Translations under genes and position numbers: made by a program
Notes under the pieces: generated by a model
Database searches by the model: none
What the model saw: only the letters and a program-made list of their open reading frames with translations
Told to the model about the DNA's origin: nothing
In this document: in pieces, positions 1 to 10,915 of the stretch
How positions within the stretch are numbered: position 1 is the first letter of the stretch
How the letters are laid out: each line of letters begins with the position of its first letter
Origin: Oleiagrimonas sp. C23AA
Lineage (GTDB): Bacteria; Pseudomonadota; Gammaproteobacteria; Xanthomonadales; Rhodanobacteraceae
DNA length: 64,000 bases
NCBI RefSeq assembly: GCF_011759385.1
Contig: NZ_JAARLY010000003.1
Coordinates: forward strand, 434,001 to 498,000
Direction of reading: 5' to 3'

Positions 1-937
1 CACCGGTCTTGACGTCGGCCGAGAAGCCCATGTGGTACTTCACGTCGCCCGTGCGCTCGGGATCGTTGGGATGCTCGAACTTGCCCTCGAACTCGTCGAA
101 CAGCTGCAGTGGCGGCTTGCCGAGGGTGTTCACCAGCACGTTGAGGCGGCCGCGATGGGCCATGCCGATGACCAGCTCGCGCATGCCGCGCTCACCGCCG
201 CGGCGGATCACTTCGTCGAGCATGGGAATGAGGCTGTCGCCACCTTCCAGCGAGAAGCGCTTCTGGCCCACGTAACGGGTGTGCAGATAGCGCTCCAGGC
301 CTTCGGCGGCGGTCAGGCGCTCGAGCACGCGCAGGCGTTCGTCGGTGTTCAGGCCCGGATCACCGGCGGCCTTTTCCAGGCGCGAGTAGATCCAGCGACG
401 TTGCTCGTGGTCGCTGATGTGCATGAACTCGGCGCCGATGGTGCGCGTGTAGGTCGCCTTAAGGCGCGTCCACAGCTCGCGCAGCTTCAGGCGGCTGTCA
501 CCACCGTAGGTGCCGGTATCAAATTCGGTGTCCAGATCCTTTTCGGACAGGCCATGGAAGGGCAGGTCCAGATCCGGCGGGGTGTGCTTCTCGGCCAGGC
601 CCAACGGGTCCAGATCGGCGCCCAGGTGGCCGCGCGAACGATACGCGGTCAAAAGGCGCAGCACGCCGGCCTGCTTGCGGGCATGCGCATCACTGACCGG
701 AGCGGCGGCAGCGGCGCCGGGGCGTTGCTTTTGCGCTGCTTCGATGCGGGCGATGGCCTGCGAATGGGGCATGTCGACGCGGCCGGCACTGGGCAGCTGG
801 TCGAAATACCGGCGCCACTGCTCGGGCACCGATTCGGGGTTGTCCAGCCAGGCCTCGTAAACCGACTCGACATAATCGGCATTGCCGCCTGCGAGCTGGG
901 AGGACTCGAAAAACTTGCGGATCAGGTTTTCGCTCAC
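1..937 (-). CDS. sucA: 2-oxoglutarate dehydrogenase E1 component, N-terminal part (cut by window edge)
   Basis: Thiamine-diphosphate-dependent E1 subunit of the 2-oxoglutarate dehydrogenase complex (TCA cycle, cytoplasm). About 312 N-terminal codons are present; the C-terminal two thirds lie outside the window. The N-terminus reads VSENLIRKFFESSQLAGGNA, followed by an E1-type segment (YVESVYEAWLDNPESVPEQW), which resembles the E2-binding N-terminal region of the family. Further in are RFSLEGGDSLIPMLDE and VIGMAHRGRLNVLVNTLGK, conserved in OdhA/SucA. The start is taken as GTG at 937, because the frame upstream meets a TGA a few codons earlier. Only a weak purine-rich RBS (GGTGGTGA) precedes it. 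A sigma-70-like promoter lies in the gap behind it. Identity is secure; the exact start is likely but not proven. Confidence 0.95.
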   Translation of the reverse strand, partial: MSENLIRKFFESSQLAGGNADYVESVYEAWLDNPESVPEQWRRYFDQLPSAGRVDMPHSQAIARIEAAQKQRPGAAAAAPVSDAHARKQAGVLRLLTAYRSRGHLGADLDPLGLAEKHTPPDLDLPFHGLSEKDLDTEFDTGTYGGDSRLKLRELWTRLKATYTRTIGAEFMHISDHEQRRWIYSRLEKAAGDPGLNTDERLRVLERLTAAEGLERYLHTRYVGQKRFSLEGGDSLIPMLDEVIRRGGERGMRELVIGMAHRGRLNVLVNTLGKPPLQLFDEFEGKFEHPNDPERTGDVKYHMGFSADVKTG

Positions 938-1018
938 GTCACCACCGAAAAACACGAATGGGCGCGCAGCGGCGCGCCGGTTTGAATGGGTTTGCCGCTG
1001 CAGCTCAAAAACCCGTCA

Positions 1019-1049
1019 ATTATACCGGGTAGCGGCCGAGCCGCGGCAA
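1019..1049 (-). promoter_or_regulatory. Putative sigma-70 promoter of sucA
   Basis: On the minus strand a perfect -10 hexamer TATAAT lies at 1024-1019. A partial -35 TTGCCG lies at 1049-1044 with a 19-bp spacer. Transcription from about 1012 would leave a leader of roughly 75 nt before the sucA GTG. It is the only good -10 in the 176-bp gap between sucA and the next gene. The -35 is weak and the spacing long. Confidence 0.5.
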
Positions 1050-1113
1050 GGTTTGGACTAAAGGCTGGGTACATGTTCTTAAGGGCCTGACCCTTGGCGT
1101 TGGGGCGCATGGG

Positions 1114-2046
1114 CTAAATATCCAGTGCGCGCCAGGCGGTGGCCGGCTGGGCACGTTCCCATACTTGTTCAAAATAGCGTTGCAGGCGCGCATGTTCGGA
1201 CGCGCCAAGGGTGGAACCGCGCCCATCAAAGCGCGTGGCCAGCGGCCGTACCAGATAACCGCCGGCATCATTGAGCAGAAAGGCCGACGGATAGGCCCGG
1301 TCGGCGTCCTCGCACAGTACGCGCAGCTCAATGGCGCTGGGCAGGCGCTGGGCCAGTGCCAGCAGCCGGTGATCATCGCGCGTAGGGCGCTCGGTGTCGG
1401 CCAGGAGCACGCGCACGCGATGATTGCGCCCGCCCGTGGCCAGCCGCCGCACTGCGGTAAGCGCGGCGTCGCTGTCCAGGATGCCCGGCTCCAGTGCCTC
1501 ACTGTGCACGCAGATGCTGCGTCGGGCCTGGGTGATCAACTGTGCGTAGACATCGCGCACTTCTTCGCGGCTGCGCGTGGACAGCGCTTGCGGGGTGTCG
1601 CTTTCCGAGGGCGCATTGAGCGCCAGCCGCATCGGCTTGTGCGTGATGCCGGCCTCGACAAAGGTGTCACCGCAGACGCTGAAGCCATGGGCCTGATAAA
1701 AGCCCAGCGCGCTGACCTGCGCGTGCAGGTGAACTTCCGGCCAGCCCAGCGTGCGGGCCCGTTCAATCAGGCGCTTGAGCATCACCGTGCCCACGCCGCG
1801 ACCTCGCCAGGCTTTGAGTACCGCCATGCGGCCGATCTTGTGTTCGGGGGTCAGCCGGCCGGTGCCGATTGGTGTGCCATCGGCATCGCGCGCCAGCACA
1901 TGCTCGCACTCGGGATCGAGAGCATCCCACTCTTCTTCGACCGGCACCTGTTGTTCATCGACAAAGACCACCGTGCGCACATGCCGAAGGGCCTCGCGAT
2001 CGCGATCCCAGTCGGCCACCTGCACGGTGAAATCGCGCGAGGCCAT
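1114..2046 (-). CDS. GNAT family N-acetyltransferase with C-terminal extension
   Basis: Predicted cytoplasmic acyl-CoA-dependent acetyltransferase of 310 aa; the substrate is unknown. Residues about 1-145 form a GNAT domain. The start MASRDFTVQVADW, the segment IGRMAVLKAWRGRGVGTVML (acetyl-CoA pyrophosphate loop R-x-x-G-x-G/A) and GFYQAHGFSVCGDTFVEAGI are typical of the ElaA/YjcF type. Residues about 165-310 form a separate C-terminal domain (RSREEVRDVYAQLITQARRS...) seen fused to or beside such proteins in Xanthomonadales; I cannot assign it a role. The ATG at 2046 overlaps the roxA stop in a TGATG junction, so the two are translationally coupled. A longer frame exists upstream, but it runs inside roxA. 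Confidence 0.85.
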   Translation of the reverse strand: MASRDFTVQVADWDRDREALRHVRTVVFVDEQQVPVEEEWDALDPECEHVLARDADGTPIGTGRLTPEHKIGRMAVLKAWRGRGVGTVMLKRLIERARTLGWPEVHLHAQVSALGFYQAHGFSVCGDTFVEAGITHKPMRLALNAPSESDTPQALSTRSREEVRDVYAQLITQARRSICVHSEALEPGILDSDAALTAVRRLATGGRNHRVRVLLADTERPTRDDHRLLALAQRLPSAIELRVLCEDADRAYPSAFLLNDAGGYLVRPLATRFDGRGSTLGASEHARLQRYFEQVWERAQPATAWRALDI

Positions 2047-3245
2047 CAGTGCGCCTGCTCCAGCGCCAGATGGCCTTCGTTGACCAGTGCGGTCAGCACC
2101 TCGCGTTCGCGTCGGCCGGGGGCGATGGCGGCCTGCAACGGAGTATCGCCGCACAGTGCTTGCGCCAGTTCGGGCGGGCAGGCCATGGCGTGCCCGCCAG
2201 CAAACAGGGTGGCGCCCGATTCGGTTTGGCACCAGGCCAGGCGCGACCAAGGATGACGCAACAGCGCCGCCCCCTGATCCAGAGCCGTCGAGAGGCTCTC
2301 GATGCTGATCGGCTGCGGCGGCGGCGCGGCAAACTGGGCGCTGCGGTAGCGGGTGATGAAGCGGCCAAACCAGTCGGCCATGCGTTCGCGGCCCATGGCC
2401 TCGGCCATCGGGCCCAGGCTGCGCGCGACACGGTCCAGCGCGGCGGCGTCGATTTCGCCCGCGCGCTCGGCCGGTGCCAGGTCCGGGTCGGTGTAACGGT
2501 CGGCCTCGTCCATGTGCTCGGCCAGGTATTCGCTGGCATCGAGCAGCAACTCGGCACGCGCCGGAGCGCGCATGCCCACCGAGAAGGTCATGCCCTGACC
2601 GATGCCGACGCCATCGTGCGGCACGCCCGGCGGCAGGTAGAGCATGTCGCCGGTGTCAAGCGTCCAGCTGTGCGTGGCGTTGAACTGGCGCAAGAGCTTC
2701 AGTTCCACATCATCGCGACATTCCAGCGGCGGGTTGGGCGAGGCGTCGATGGCCCAGCGGCGCTGGCCCAGCCCCTGCAGCAGGAACACGTCGTACTGGT
2801 CGACATGGGCACCGACACCGCCGCCATCCTCGGCGTAGCTGATCATGATGTCGTCCACGCGCCAGCCGGGCAGGAAACGGAAATCGGCCAGCATCTGCGC
2901 GACATCGGCGTCCCACTTGTCCACGTCCTGCACCAGCAGCGTCCAGTGATCTTCCGGCAGCTGCTCGAAGGTGGCCTCGTCGAACGGGCCTGAGCGCACT
3001 TGCCAGGTGTCGGCTTCGGGATCGTGCACGATCAGGCGCGAGAGCGCGGATTCTTCCAGCGACAGGCCGCCCAGGTCATCCGGGCTCAACGGCGCTTCAA
3101 AGTTGGCGAATGCGCCGCGAATCAGCAGCGGCTGCTTTTGCCAGTAATCGCGCAAAAATGCCTGCGGCGTCATGCCCAGCGGCAGGCCGGGTTGGGCGTC
3201 AACTTCGATGGGAGGCGGCATGGGGGATGCGGGGCGATTAGCCAT
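2046..3245 (-). CDS. roxA: Ribosomal protein L16 arginine hydroxylase (JmjC/cupin oxygenase)
   Basis: Fe(II)/2-oxoglutarate oxygenase of the YcfD/RoxA family, which hydroxylates an arginine of ribosomal protein uL16. Length is 399 aa, normal for the family. The cupin core shows the metal ligands His147 and Asp149 (GAHVDQYDVFLLQG) and His210 ([14 protein letters not shown]). The C-terminal dimerisation and winged-helix part follows. It is the first gene of a two-gene unit with the downstream GNAT gene. No Shine-Dalgarno sequence precedes the ATG at 3245. A TACAAT hexamer ends 8 bases before it, so the transcript may begin at or next to the start codon (leaderless). An alternative ATG at 3221 would also lack an RBS. 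Confidence 0.93.
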   Translation of the reverse strand: MANRPASPMPPPIEVDAQPGLPLGMTPQAFLRDYWQKQPLLIRGAFANFEAPLSPDDLGGLSLEESALSRLIVHDPEADTWQVRSGPFDEATFEQLPEDHWTLLVQDVDKWDADVAQMLADFRFLPGWRVDDIMISYAEDGGGVGAHVDQYDVFLLQGLGQRRWAIDASPNPPLECRDDVELKLLRQFNATHSWTLDTGDMLYLPPGVPHDGVGIGQGMTFSVGMRAPARAELLLDASEYLAEHMDEADRYTDPDLAPAERAGEIDAAALDRVARSLGPMAEAMGRERMADWFGRFITRYRSAQFAAPPPQPISIESLSTALDQGAALLRHPWSRLAWCQTESGATLFAGGHAMACPPELAQALCGDTPLQAAIAPGRREREVLTALVNEGHLALEQAH

Positions 3246-3252
3246 GGAGCGT

Positions 3253-3258
3253 ATTGTA
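3253..3258 (-). promoter_or_regulatory. Candidate -10 element of roxA implying a leaderless mRNA
   Basis: TACAAT on the minus strand (5 of 6 to consensus) with seven bases between it and the roxA ATG at 3245. A start of transcription at the usual distance would fall at or within a base or two of the start codon. No convincing -35 is seen 16-18 bp upstream, which lowers confidence. Confidence 0.4.
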
Positions 3259-3342
3259 ACGGTGCAAACGGCGAATGCGACGTGTTGCGGGCAAAAAAAT
3301 TAAAAATTCGTGACGACGCAAGCCAAGTGTCCGTCCACACGG

Positions 3343-3375
3343 AAAACGCCGCGGCCCTGGGGCTCGCGGCGTTTT
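3343..3375 (-). terminator. Rho-independent terminator of purB
   Basis: Perfect 11-bp stem: AAAACGCCGCG at 3343-3353 pairs with CGCGGCGTTTT at 3365-3375, with an 11-nt loop. It lies 13 bp downstream of the purB stop. The run of T is only four on either strand, so it may work moderately in both directions. Confidence 0.75.
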
Positions 3376-3388
3376 GAAAACGATGGCG

Positions 3389-4876
<1,488 letters not shown>

Positions 4877-4902
4877 TTAACCCCCACATCTTCGGAGTCA
4901 GC

Positions 4903-6276
<1,374 letters not shown>

Positions 6277-6298
6277 TCGCTCGCACTCATGTACAACG

Positions 6299-6331
6299 AA
6301 AAAGGCCCGCCATCACGGCGGGCCTTTTTTG
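6299..6331. terminator. Bidirectional rho-independent terminator between fumC and the ABC permease gene
   Basis: Stem AAAAAGGCCCGCC (6299-6311) pairs with GGCGGGCCTTTTT (6317-6329) around a 5-nt loop. There is a T run on one side and an A run on the other, so it can stop both convergent units. Confidence 0.92.
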
Positions 6332-6348
6332 TTTCAAGCCACTGGTGC

Positions 6349-7314
6349 TCAGCTGTCGTCGCGATGGCCGCGCATGAAGATGGCCAGGGTGATCATGGCA
6401 ATGCCTGCAATGGCGCCGACCCAGAATTCCGGTTGCACCAGGCTGGCGTACATGTGGCCCAGACTCAGCGAGTCGTACAGGGCCATGGGCGATTCGGTGT
6501 GCTGGAAGATCGACGGATCGTAGGCCATCCAGCCGCCCGGGAATACCGACAGCAGCATGCGCGCCACGATGTGCTGCCAGAACCAGGTCGAGCTCAGGTT
6601 GAACACGCCCATCAGGCTGAACCAGCTGACGATGATGCCGGCGCCCACTGGCACGGCCAGGGCCCACAGGAACGGCTTGGAGCGCGCCGCGGCCGAGCAA
6701 AGCAGCAGCCAGCCGATGGTCGGCAGCGCCCACAGGAAGATCAGCGGGATCATCGCCAGCAGGTGCGCGATCATCTGGAACGGATGCGGCGCGGTCCACA
6801 GCATGGTCCACAGATTGGCGCCATGGAAGGTGGCGGTAATGGCCACCATGACCAGCATCGACAGTCCGGCCAGGATGCCCACCACGATGGTGATGACCGG
6901 CACCAGCACCGTGGCCGAGATCACCTTGGACAGCACCGTGTCGCGATCGGAGATCGGCAGCGATTTCCAGAACAGGATGCTGCGGTCACGGCGGTCGTCA
7001 TACAGCGCGCCCAGGCAGTAGAAGAACACCACAATGGCCATGATCGTGCTCAGCACGCCGGTGACCGAGAGCATGCTCATGTCCAGTCCGGCACCGACCT
7101 GGCGCAGCTGCTCGGCAGTCAGATAGTGGCCGATCATGTCCAGATGGGTGCCGTCGACCATCACGCTGGGATGACCGCGCAGGAATACCTCGCCGGTGAT
7201 GATGCCCATCAGGTTCAGCGCCAGCATCACGCAGGCGGTGATCACCGGGGCCCAGAAGAAGGAGCCGCGATGCTCCCAGAATTCGCGTTTGATCAACCAG
7301 GAGAAGGTTTTCAT
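6349..7314 (-). CDS. ABC transporter permease (YtrC/ABC-2 type)
   Basis: Integral inner-membrane protein of 321 aa. Hydrophobic segments appear near residues 20-40, 85-105, 130-155, 185-205, 215-235 and 290-312. The N-terminus MKTFSWLIKREFWEHRGSFF and the soluble loop with DDRRDRSILFWKSLPISD are typical of ABC-2 permeases of Ytr/Nat/Bcr exporters. Its start overlaps the ATPase stop by 4 bp (ATGA). It is the last gene of a four-gene unit with the ATPase, a GntR regulator and a small secreted protein. The substrate cannot be told from sequence. Confidence 0.85.
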   Translation of the reverse strand: MKTFSWLIKREFWEHRGSFFWAPVITACVMLALNLMGIITGEVFLRGHPSVMVDGTHLDMIGHYLTAEQLRQVGAGLDMSMLSVTGVLSTIMAIVVFFYCLGALYDDRRDRSILFWKSLPISDRDTVLSKVISATVLVPVITIVVGILAGLSMLVMVAITATFHGANLWTMLWTAPHPFQMIAHLLAMIPLIFLWALPTIGWLLLCSAAARSKPFLWALAVPVGAGIIVSWFSLMGVFNLSSTWFWQHIVARMLLSVFPGGWMAYDPSIFQHTESPMALYDSLSLGHMYASLVQPEFWVGAIAGIAMITLAIFMRGHRDDS

Positions 7315-8168
7315 TCGTAGGTCCCCTTCATGGTGGCGACGAACAGGTCGCTGACCGATGGGCGGCGCAGTTCGCCGAGTGGTTCAAGTTGCTCACGGCT
7401 GACACCGTCGAACAGGAAGACGCATTTGCCGAACACATGGCGCTCGTCCAGCGGCCCCAGGGCGCGTGCGGCATCGGCGTGCTCGGCGCTGGTCATAAGC
7501 TCGACGAAGCGCTCTCCCATGTCATCCATATTGGTGTTGAGCACAATCTGGCCGTCACGGATGAACATCAGGTCGGTGAGGATGTGTTCGATCTCCTCGA
7601 CCTGGTGGGTGGTGACGATGATGGTCTTGTTCTCGTCGAAGTAGTCCTCCAGCAGGGTCTGGTAGAACTGCTTGCGATAGAGAATGTCCAGACCCAGCGT
7701 GGGTTCGTCCAGCACCAGCAGGCGGGCATCGATGGCCATCACCAGCGCCAGGTGCAGCTGCACGATCATGCCCTTGGACATCTGCTTGACCTTCTGCGAA
7801 GGCGTCAGCTTGGTGCGGGCCAGGAAGTGCTCGCAGCGGGCGCGGTTGAAGCGCGGATGCACCGCTTCGACAAAGTCGATGGCCTCGCTGACGCGCATCC
7901 AGCGCGGCAGTACCGCCACATCGGCGATGAAACACACTTCGCGCATCAGGCGGTCGCGATGGTGGCGCGGGTCCATGCCCAGCACCGACAGCTCGCCCTC
8001 GAAATCGGTCAGGCCGAGAATGGCCTTGAGCGCGGTGGTCTTGCCGGCGCCGTTGGGGCCGATCAGACCCACGATGCGGCCCGATTCAATCTGGAAGTTG
8101 GCCGCATCCAGCGCCAGCGTGGACTTGTATTCCTTGGTCAGGTCGCGTGCGTCGATCACCGTGCTCAT
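7311..8168 (-). CDS. ABC transporter ATP-binding protein
   Basis: Cytoplasmic ATPase subunit of 285 aa. Walker A is GLIGPNGAGKTTALKAI, the Q-loop region follows, Walker B is LLVLDEPTLGLD and the switch histidine is in VTTHQVEE. The ABC signature is MSKGM instead of LSGGQ, a variation common in Bcr/Ytr-type exporters. A C-terminal extension of about 70 residues (HADAARALGPLDERHVFG...) is typical of drug or peptide exporters. It overlaps the regulator gene upstream and the permease gene downstream by 4 bp each, so subunit levels should be coupled. Confidence 0.9.
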   Translation of the reverse strand: MSTVIDARDLTKEYKSTLALDAANFQIESGRIVGLIGPNGAGKTTALKAILGLTDFEGELSVLGMDPRHHRDRLMREVCFIADVAVLPRWMRVSEAIDFVEAVHPRFNRARCEHFLARTKLTPSQKVKQMSKGMIVQLHLALVMAIDARLLVLDEPTLGLDILYRKQFYQTLLEDYFDENKTIIVTTHQVEEIEHILTDLMFIRDGQIVLNTNMDDMGERFVELMTSAEHADAARALGPLDERHVFGKCVFLFDGVSREQLEPLGELRRPSVSDLFVATMKGTYE

Positions 8169-8539
8169 GCCGAGGGCTCCTGCTTGCCGCGCGCGGCGCG
8201 GATCAGCGTTTCAAGGTTCAGGCCCAGGCGTTCGATGCGTGCGAACAACGCCGGCCATTCCTCGCGCAAGAATCGCTTGCGCTCCGATTCCAGCAGCGCC
8301 TCACGCGCTCCGTCGGTCACGAACATGCCCAATCCCCTCCGTTTCTCCACCAATTGATCGTCCACCAGCTCCTGATAGGCCTTGGAGACGGTGAGCGGGT
8401 TGATCTGGTACTCAGCCGCCACTTGGCGTACCGAAGGCAAGGCGTCGCCTTCGTTCAAGGCCCCGTCCAGGATCATCGCCACCACGCGTTCGCGCAGCTG
8501 GCGATAGATCGGGACGTTGTCATTCCAGGTGATGGTCAT
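8165..8539 (-). CDS. GntR family regulator, YtrA subfamily
   Basis: Short GntR repressor of 124 aa. It has the N-terminal winged helix (VPIYRQLRERVVAMILDGAL... LPSVRQVAAEYQINPLTVSKAYQEL) and only a short C-terminal dimerisation helix pair, as in the YtrA subfamily. That subfamily typically sits in front of ABC exporters and represses its own operon. The gene overlaps the ATPase gene by 4 bp and lies 3 bp after the small secreted protein gene, so it is part of the unit. The 24-bp dyad at 8913-8936 over the operon promoter is its likely operator. The ligand is unknown. Confidence 0.9.
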   Translation of the reverse strand: MTITWNDNVPIYRQLRERVVAMILDGALNEGDALPSVRQVAAEYQINPLTVSKAYQELVDDQLVEKRRGLGMFVTDGAREALLESERKRFLREEWPALFARIERLGLNLETLIRAARGKQEPSA

Positions 8540-8542
8540 GAG

Positions 8543-8884
8543 TTATTCCTTGCCGATGGTTCCAACACGGGTACCGAACGCATAGTAGGGCATGTACAGG
8601 CTGGCGCCGACTGCCCGTTCGCCGCCGCCCGCCGCCAGGTTGTCACGTGGCGTGACCACGACCGGAGCCAGGTTGGTGACCGTGGCCACACCGGCATCGA
8701 GCAGGTCCTCGGCGCTGGGCGTGACGATGATGCCGGGCAGGTTGGTCACCGGCAGGTTGTCGATCACGCTGGCGGTGGGGTCGATGCTCTGTTCAAGGTT
8801 GAGGGAGCCCGCCTGGAACAGGCCAAGCGTGGCAGTGAACATCAGGGCCGAAATGGTCATGGCCATCAGATTGCGCGCTTTCAT
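8543..8884 (-). CDS. Small secreted protein of unknown function, first gene of the GntR-ABC operon
   Basis: 113 aa, not recognised. Residues 1-26 resemble a signal peptide (MKARNLMAMTISALMFTATL...). The mature part is short and rich in Val, Asn, Pro and Thr, with two similar stretches (LPGIIVTPSAEDLLDAGV and LAPVVVTPRDNLAAGG), which may be a weak internal repeat. No cysteine or enzyme motif is visible. It is transcribed first, 3 bp ahead of the regulator and under the same operator, so it should be induced along with the exporter. It could be an envelope partner or a substrate of the transporter; that is conjecture. Confidence 0.7.
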   Translation of the reverse strand: MKARNLMAMTISALMFTATLGLFQAGSLNLEQSIDPTASVIDNLPVTNLPGIIVTPSAEDLLDAGVATVTNLAPVVVTPRDNLAAGGGERAVGASLYMPYYAFGTRVGTIGKE

Positions 8885-8912
8885 GGTCGCCTCCGTAGTG
8901 GCGTGGTTGAGT

Positions 8913-8936
8913 GGTGTTGTAGTGAACTATAACACC
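8913..8936 (-). promoter_or_regulatory. Probable YtrA-type operator
   Basis: Inverted repeat with 11-bp arms GGTGTTGTAGT (8913-8923) and ACTATAACACC (8926-8936), one mismatch and a 2-bp centre. It lies 29 bp upstream of the first gene of the GntR operon and covers the -10 hexamer. Dyads of this type over the promoter are the usual sites of short GntR regulators. Confidence 0.75.
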
Positions 8937-8953
8937 AGGATTTCAAATGTCCA
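8926..8953 (-). promoter_or_regulatory. Sigma-70 promoter of the GntR-ABC operon
   Basis: On the minus strand: -35 TGGACA (8953-8948), 16-bp spacer, -10 TATAGT (8931-8926). Each hexamer has 5 of 6 consensus bases. The -10 lies inside the operator dyad, so regulator binding would block polymerase. The leader would be about 35 nt. Confidence 0.75.
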
Positions 8954-9095
8954 GCCATGACTGATGGCAGGGGTGCCGTTTCCCGCCTTAACGGTTCGCG
9001 TGGCGCGGCGCGCGTGGCGCTTCAAGGCCGCCTATACTCGATTCCGAAGGGCATGCGCGGGGCGTGCCGGTCACGCATTCAAGGGGAGTCAATGC

Positions 9096-10142
9096 ATGGG
9101 CGATCGTCGCCATTTCCTGAAAACGGCCGCGCTGGGTGTCACCGCCACGGCGCTGGCCGGGCGGCTGGTACCGGCGCAGGCGCGCAGCGGTATTCCGGCG
9201 CTGACGCATGGCGCGGCCCGTGTGGTGTCGACCTGGGATTTTGGCGTTGCCGCCAACCGCGCCGCGTGGCAGGTGCTGGCCGGCGGCGGCCGTGCGCTGG
9301 ATGCGGTGGAACAAGGCGTCCACGTGCCCGAGGCCGACCCGGACAATCCGACCGTTGGCCTGGGCGGCTATCCGGATCGCGATGGGCACGTCACGCTGGA
9401 TGCCTGCATCATGGATCACCTGGGCAATTGCGGCTCGGTCGCAGCGCTGGAGCACATCGTGCATGCCAGCTCGGTCGCTCGCGCGGTGATGGAAAAGACG
9501 CCGCACGTGATGCTGGTCGGTGAGGGCGCGTTGCAATTTGCATTGGAACAGGGCTTCAAGAAGACCAACCTGCTCACGCCGGCGGCCGAAAAAGCCTGGA
9601 AGTCGTGGCTGAAAACCTCCGATTACCGGCCCGAGGCCAATATCGAGAACCGCGCCTACCACGAGGCGCACCATCTGCCCGGCGGCAAGACCAACCACGA
9701 CACCATCGGCATGCTGGCGCTGGATGCCAACGGCGACATGGCCGGCTGCTGCACCACCAGCGGCATGGCCTGGAAAATGCGCGGGCGCGTTGGCGACAGC
9801 CCGATCATCGGTGCGGGCCTGTACGTGGACAACGAGGTCGGTGGCGCCACCTCCACCGGCGTGGGCGAGGAAGTGATCCGCAATGTCGGCAGTTTCACCG
9901 TGGTCGAACTGATGCGTCACGGCCGCAGCCCGACCGAGGCCTGCCACGAGGCAGTGATGCGCATCGTCAAACGCAAGCCCAAGCTCACCCGCGATATCCA
10001 GGTAGGCTTCCTGGCCATGAACAAGCACGGCGAGGTCGGCGGCTTCGCCATCCAGCACGGCTTTCGTTACGCCATCTGCGATGCCGGCAAGCAGGACCGG
10101 GTATTGCCCAGTGCCAGCCTTTATCACAAGGAGACAACATGA
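9096..10142 (+). CDS. N4-(beta-N-acetylglucosaminyl)-L-asparaginase, Tat-exported
   Basis: Ntn-hydrolase of the glycosylasparaginase family, which cleaves the GlcNAc-asparagine bond. At 348 aa it has the usual length for the precursor. The autocleavage site and nucleophile are visible at GGKTNHDTIGMLALD, with Thr203 becoming the new N-terminus of the beta chain. RVGDSPIIGAGLYVDNEVGG and STGVGEEVIR match the family. The N-terminus GDRRHFLKTAALGVTATALA carries a twin-arginine signal, predicting export of the folded protein to the periplasm. The ATG at 9096 follows AAGGGGAG. It overlaps cutC by 4 bp. Confidence 0.92.
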   Translation: MGDRRHFLKTAALGVTATALAGRLVPAQARSGIPALTHGAARVVSTWDFGVAANRAAWQVLAGGGRALDAVEQGVHVPEADPDNPTVGLGGYPDRDGHVTLDACIMDHLGNCGSVAALEHIVHASSVARAVMEKTPHVMLVGEGALQFALEQGFKKTNLLTPAAEKAWKSWLKTSDYRPEANIENRAYHEAHHLPGGKTNHDTIGMLALDANGDMAGCCTTSGMAWKMRGRVGDSPIIGAGLYVDNEVGGATSTGVGEEVIRNVGSFTVVELMRHGRSPTEACHEAVMRIVKRKPKLTRDIQVGFLAMNKHGEVGGFAIQHGFRYAICDAGKQDRVLPSASLYHKETT

Positions 10143-10906
10143 GCGAAACGCTACCGGCCGGCCTGGAAGTGGCCGCCGATTCGCTGCTATCGGCGCTGGC
10201 GGCCCAGGATGGCGGGGCCATGCGTGTGGAGCTGTGCGGCGGTCTGGATGGCGGCGGACTGACGCCGTCGTACGGCAGCATTGCCGTCAGCCGGGATTCG
10301 CTGCGCATTCCGCTCTACGTGCTGATTCGTCCGCGCACCGGCGACTTCGTGTTCAGCGAGCCGGAAGTGGAAGTGATGTGCCGCGACATCGCGCAATGTC
10401 GCGTGCTTGGCTGTGATGGCGTGGTGCTGGGCGCATTGGATGCCGATGGCGCGGTCGACATGGCGGTCATGCGCACCCTGATCGAGGCGGCCGGGCCGCT
10501 GGGCGTCACCTTTCACCGCGCCTTTGATGTCAGCAGTGATCTTTCTGCCTCGCTGCAGGCGCTGATCGAGCTGGGCTGCGAGCGTGTACTGACCTCGGGT
10601 GGGCGTGCCACGGCCATTGATGGCGCCGCCACCATTGCCGGGCTGATCGAGCAGGCCGGGGATCGCATCGTGGTGATGCCTGGCAGCGGCGTGGTCGAGG
10701 GCAACCTGGAACAGTTGCGCCAGGTCACTGGCGCCAGCCAGTTTCATGCCTCGGCGCGCGGCGCCATCAGCGCACCCACGCGCGCGCCGCATCCATTCAT
10801 CGATGCGCTGGATGGCGAGCGCACCCGCACCGACGTAGAGAGGGTGCGTCGCATGGTCGAGCTGTTGCAGCGCCCGGTTTCGGTGCCGGTGGCGCCGCCC
10901 GTCTAG
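10139..10906 (+). CDS. cutC: CutC family protein
   Basis: TIM-barrel protein of the CutC family, 255 aa. The motifs RVELCGGLDGGGLTPSYG, LIRPRTGDFVFSEPEVEVM, VTFHRAFDV and LTSGG are present. CutC was first linked to copper tolerance, but that role is disputed and the enzyme activity remains uncertain. The ATG overlaps the stop of the glycosylasparaginase gene (ATGA), so the two are translated together. It ends 9 bp from the convergent ABC exporter gene with no hairpin seen between them. Confidence 0.92.
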   Translation: MSETLPAGLEVAADSLLSALAAQDGGAMRVELCGGLDGGGLTPSYGSIAVSRDSLRIPLYVLIRPRTGDFVFSEPEVEVMCRDIAQCRVLGCDGVVLGALDADGAVDMAVMRTLIEAAGPLGVTFHRAFDVSSDLSASLQALIELGCERVLTSGGRATAIDGAATIAGLIEQAGDRIVVMPGSGVVEGNLEQLRQVTGASQFHASARGAISAPTRAPHPFIDALDGERTRTDVERVRRMVELLQRPVSVPVAPPV

Positions 10907-10915
10907 TCGCGGCGA

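Noticed and set aside
32-985. Long plus-strand frame of 317 codons over sucA, and similar long frames opposite roxA, purB, xseA and ftsK
   Set aside because: They are antisense to clearly identified genes and encode histidine-, glutamine- and alanine-rich sequence without motifs, as expected from high-GC antisense frames.
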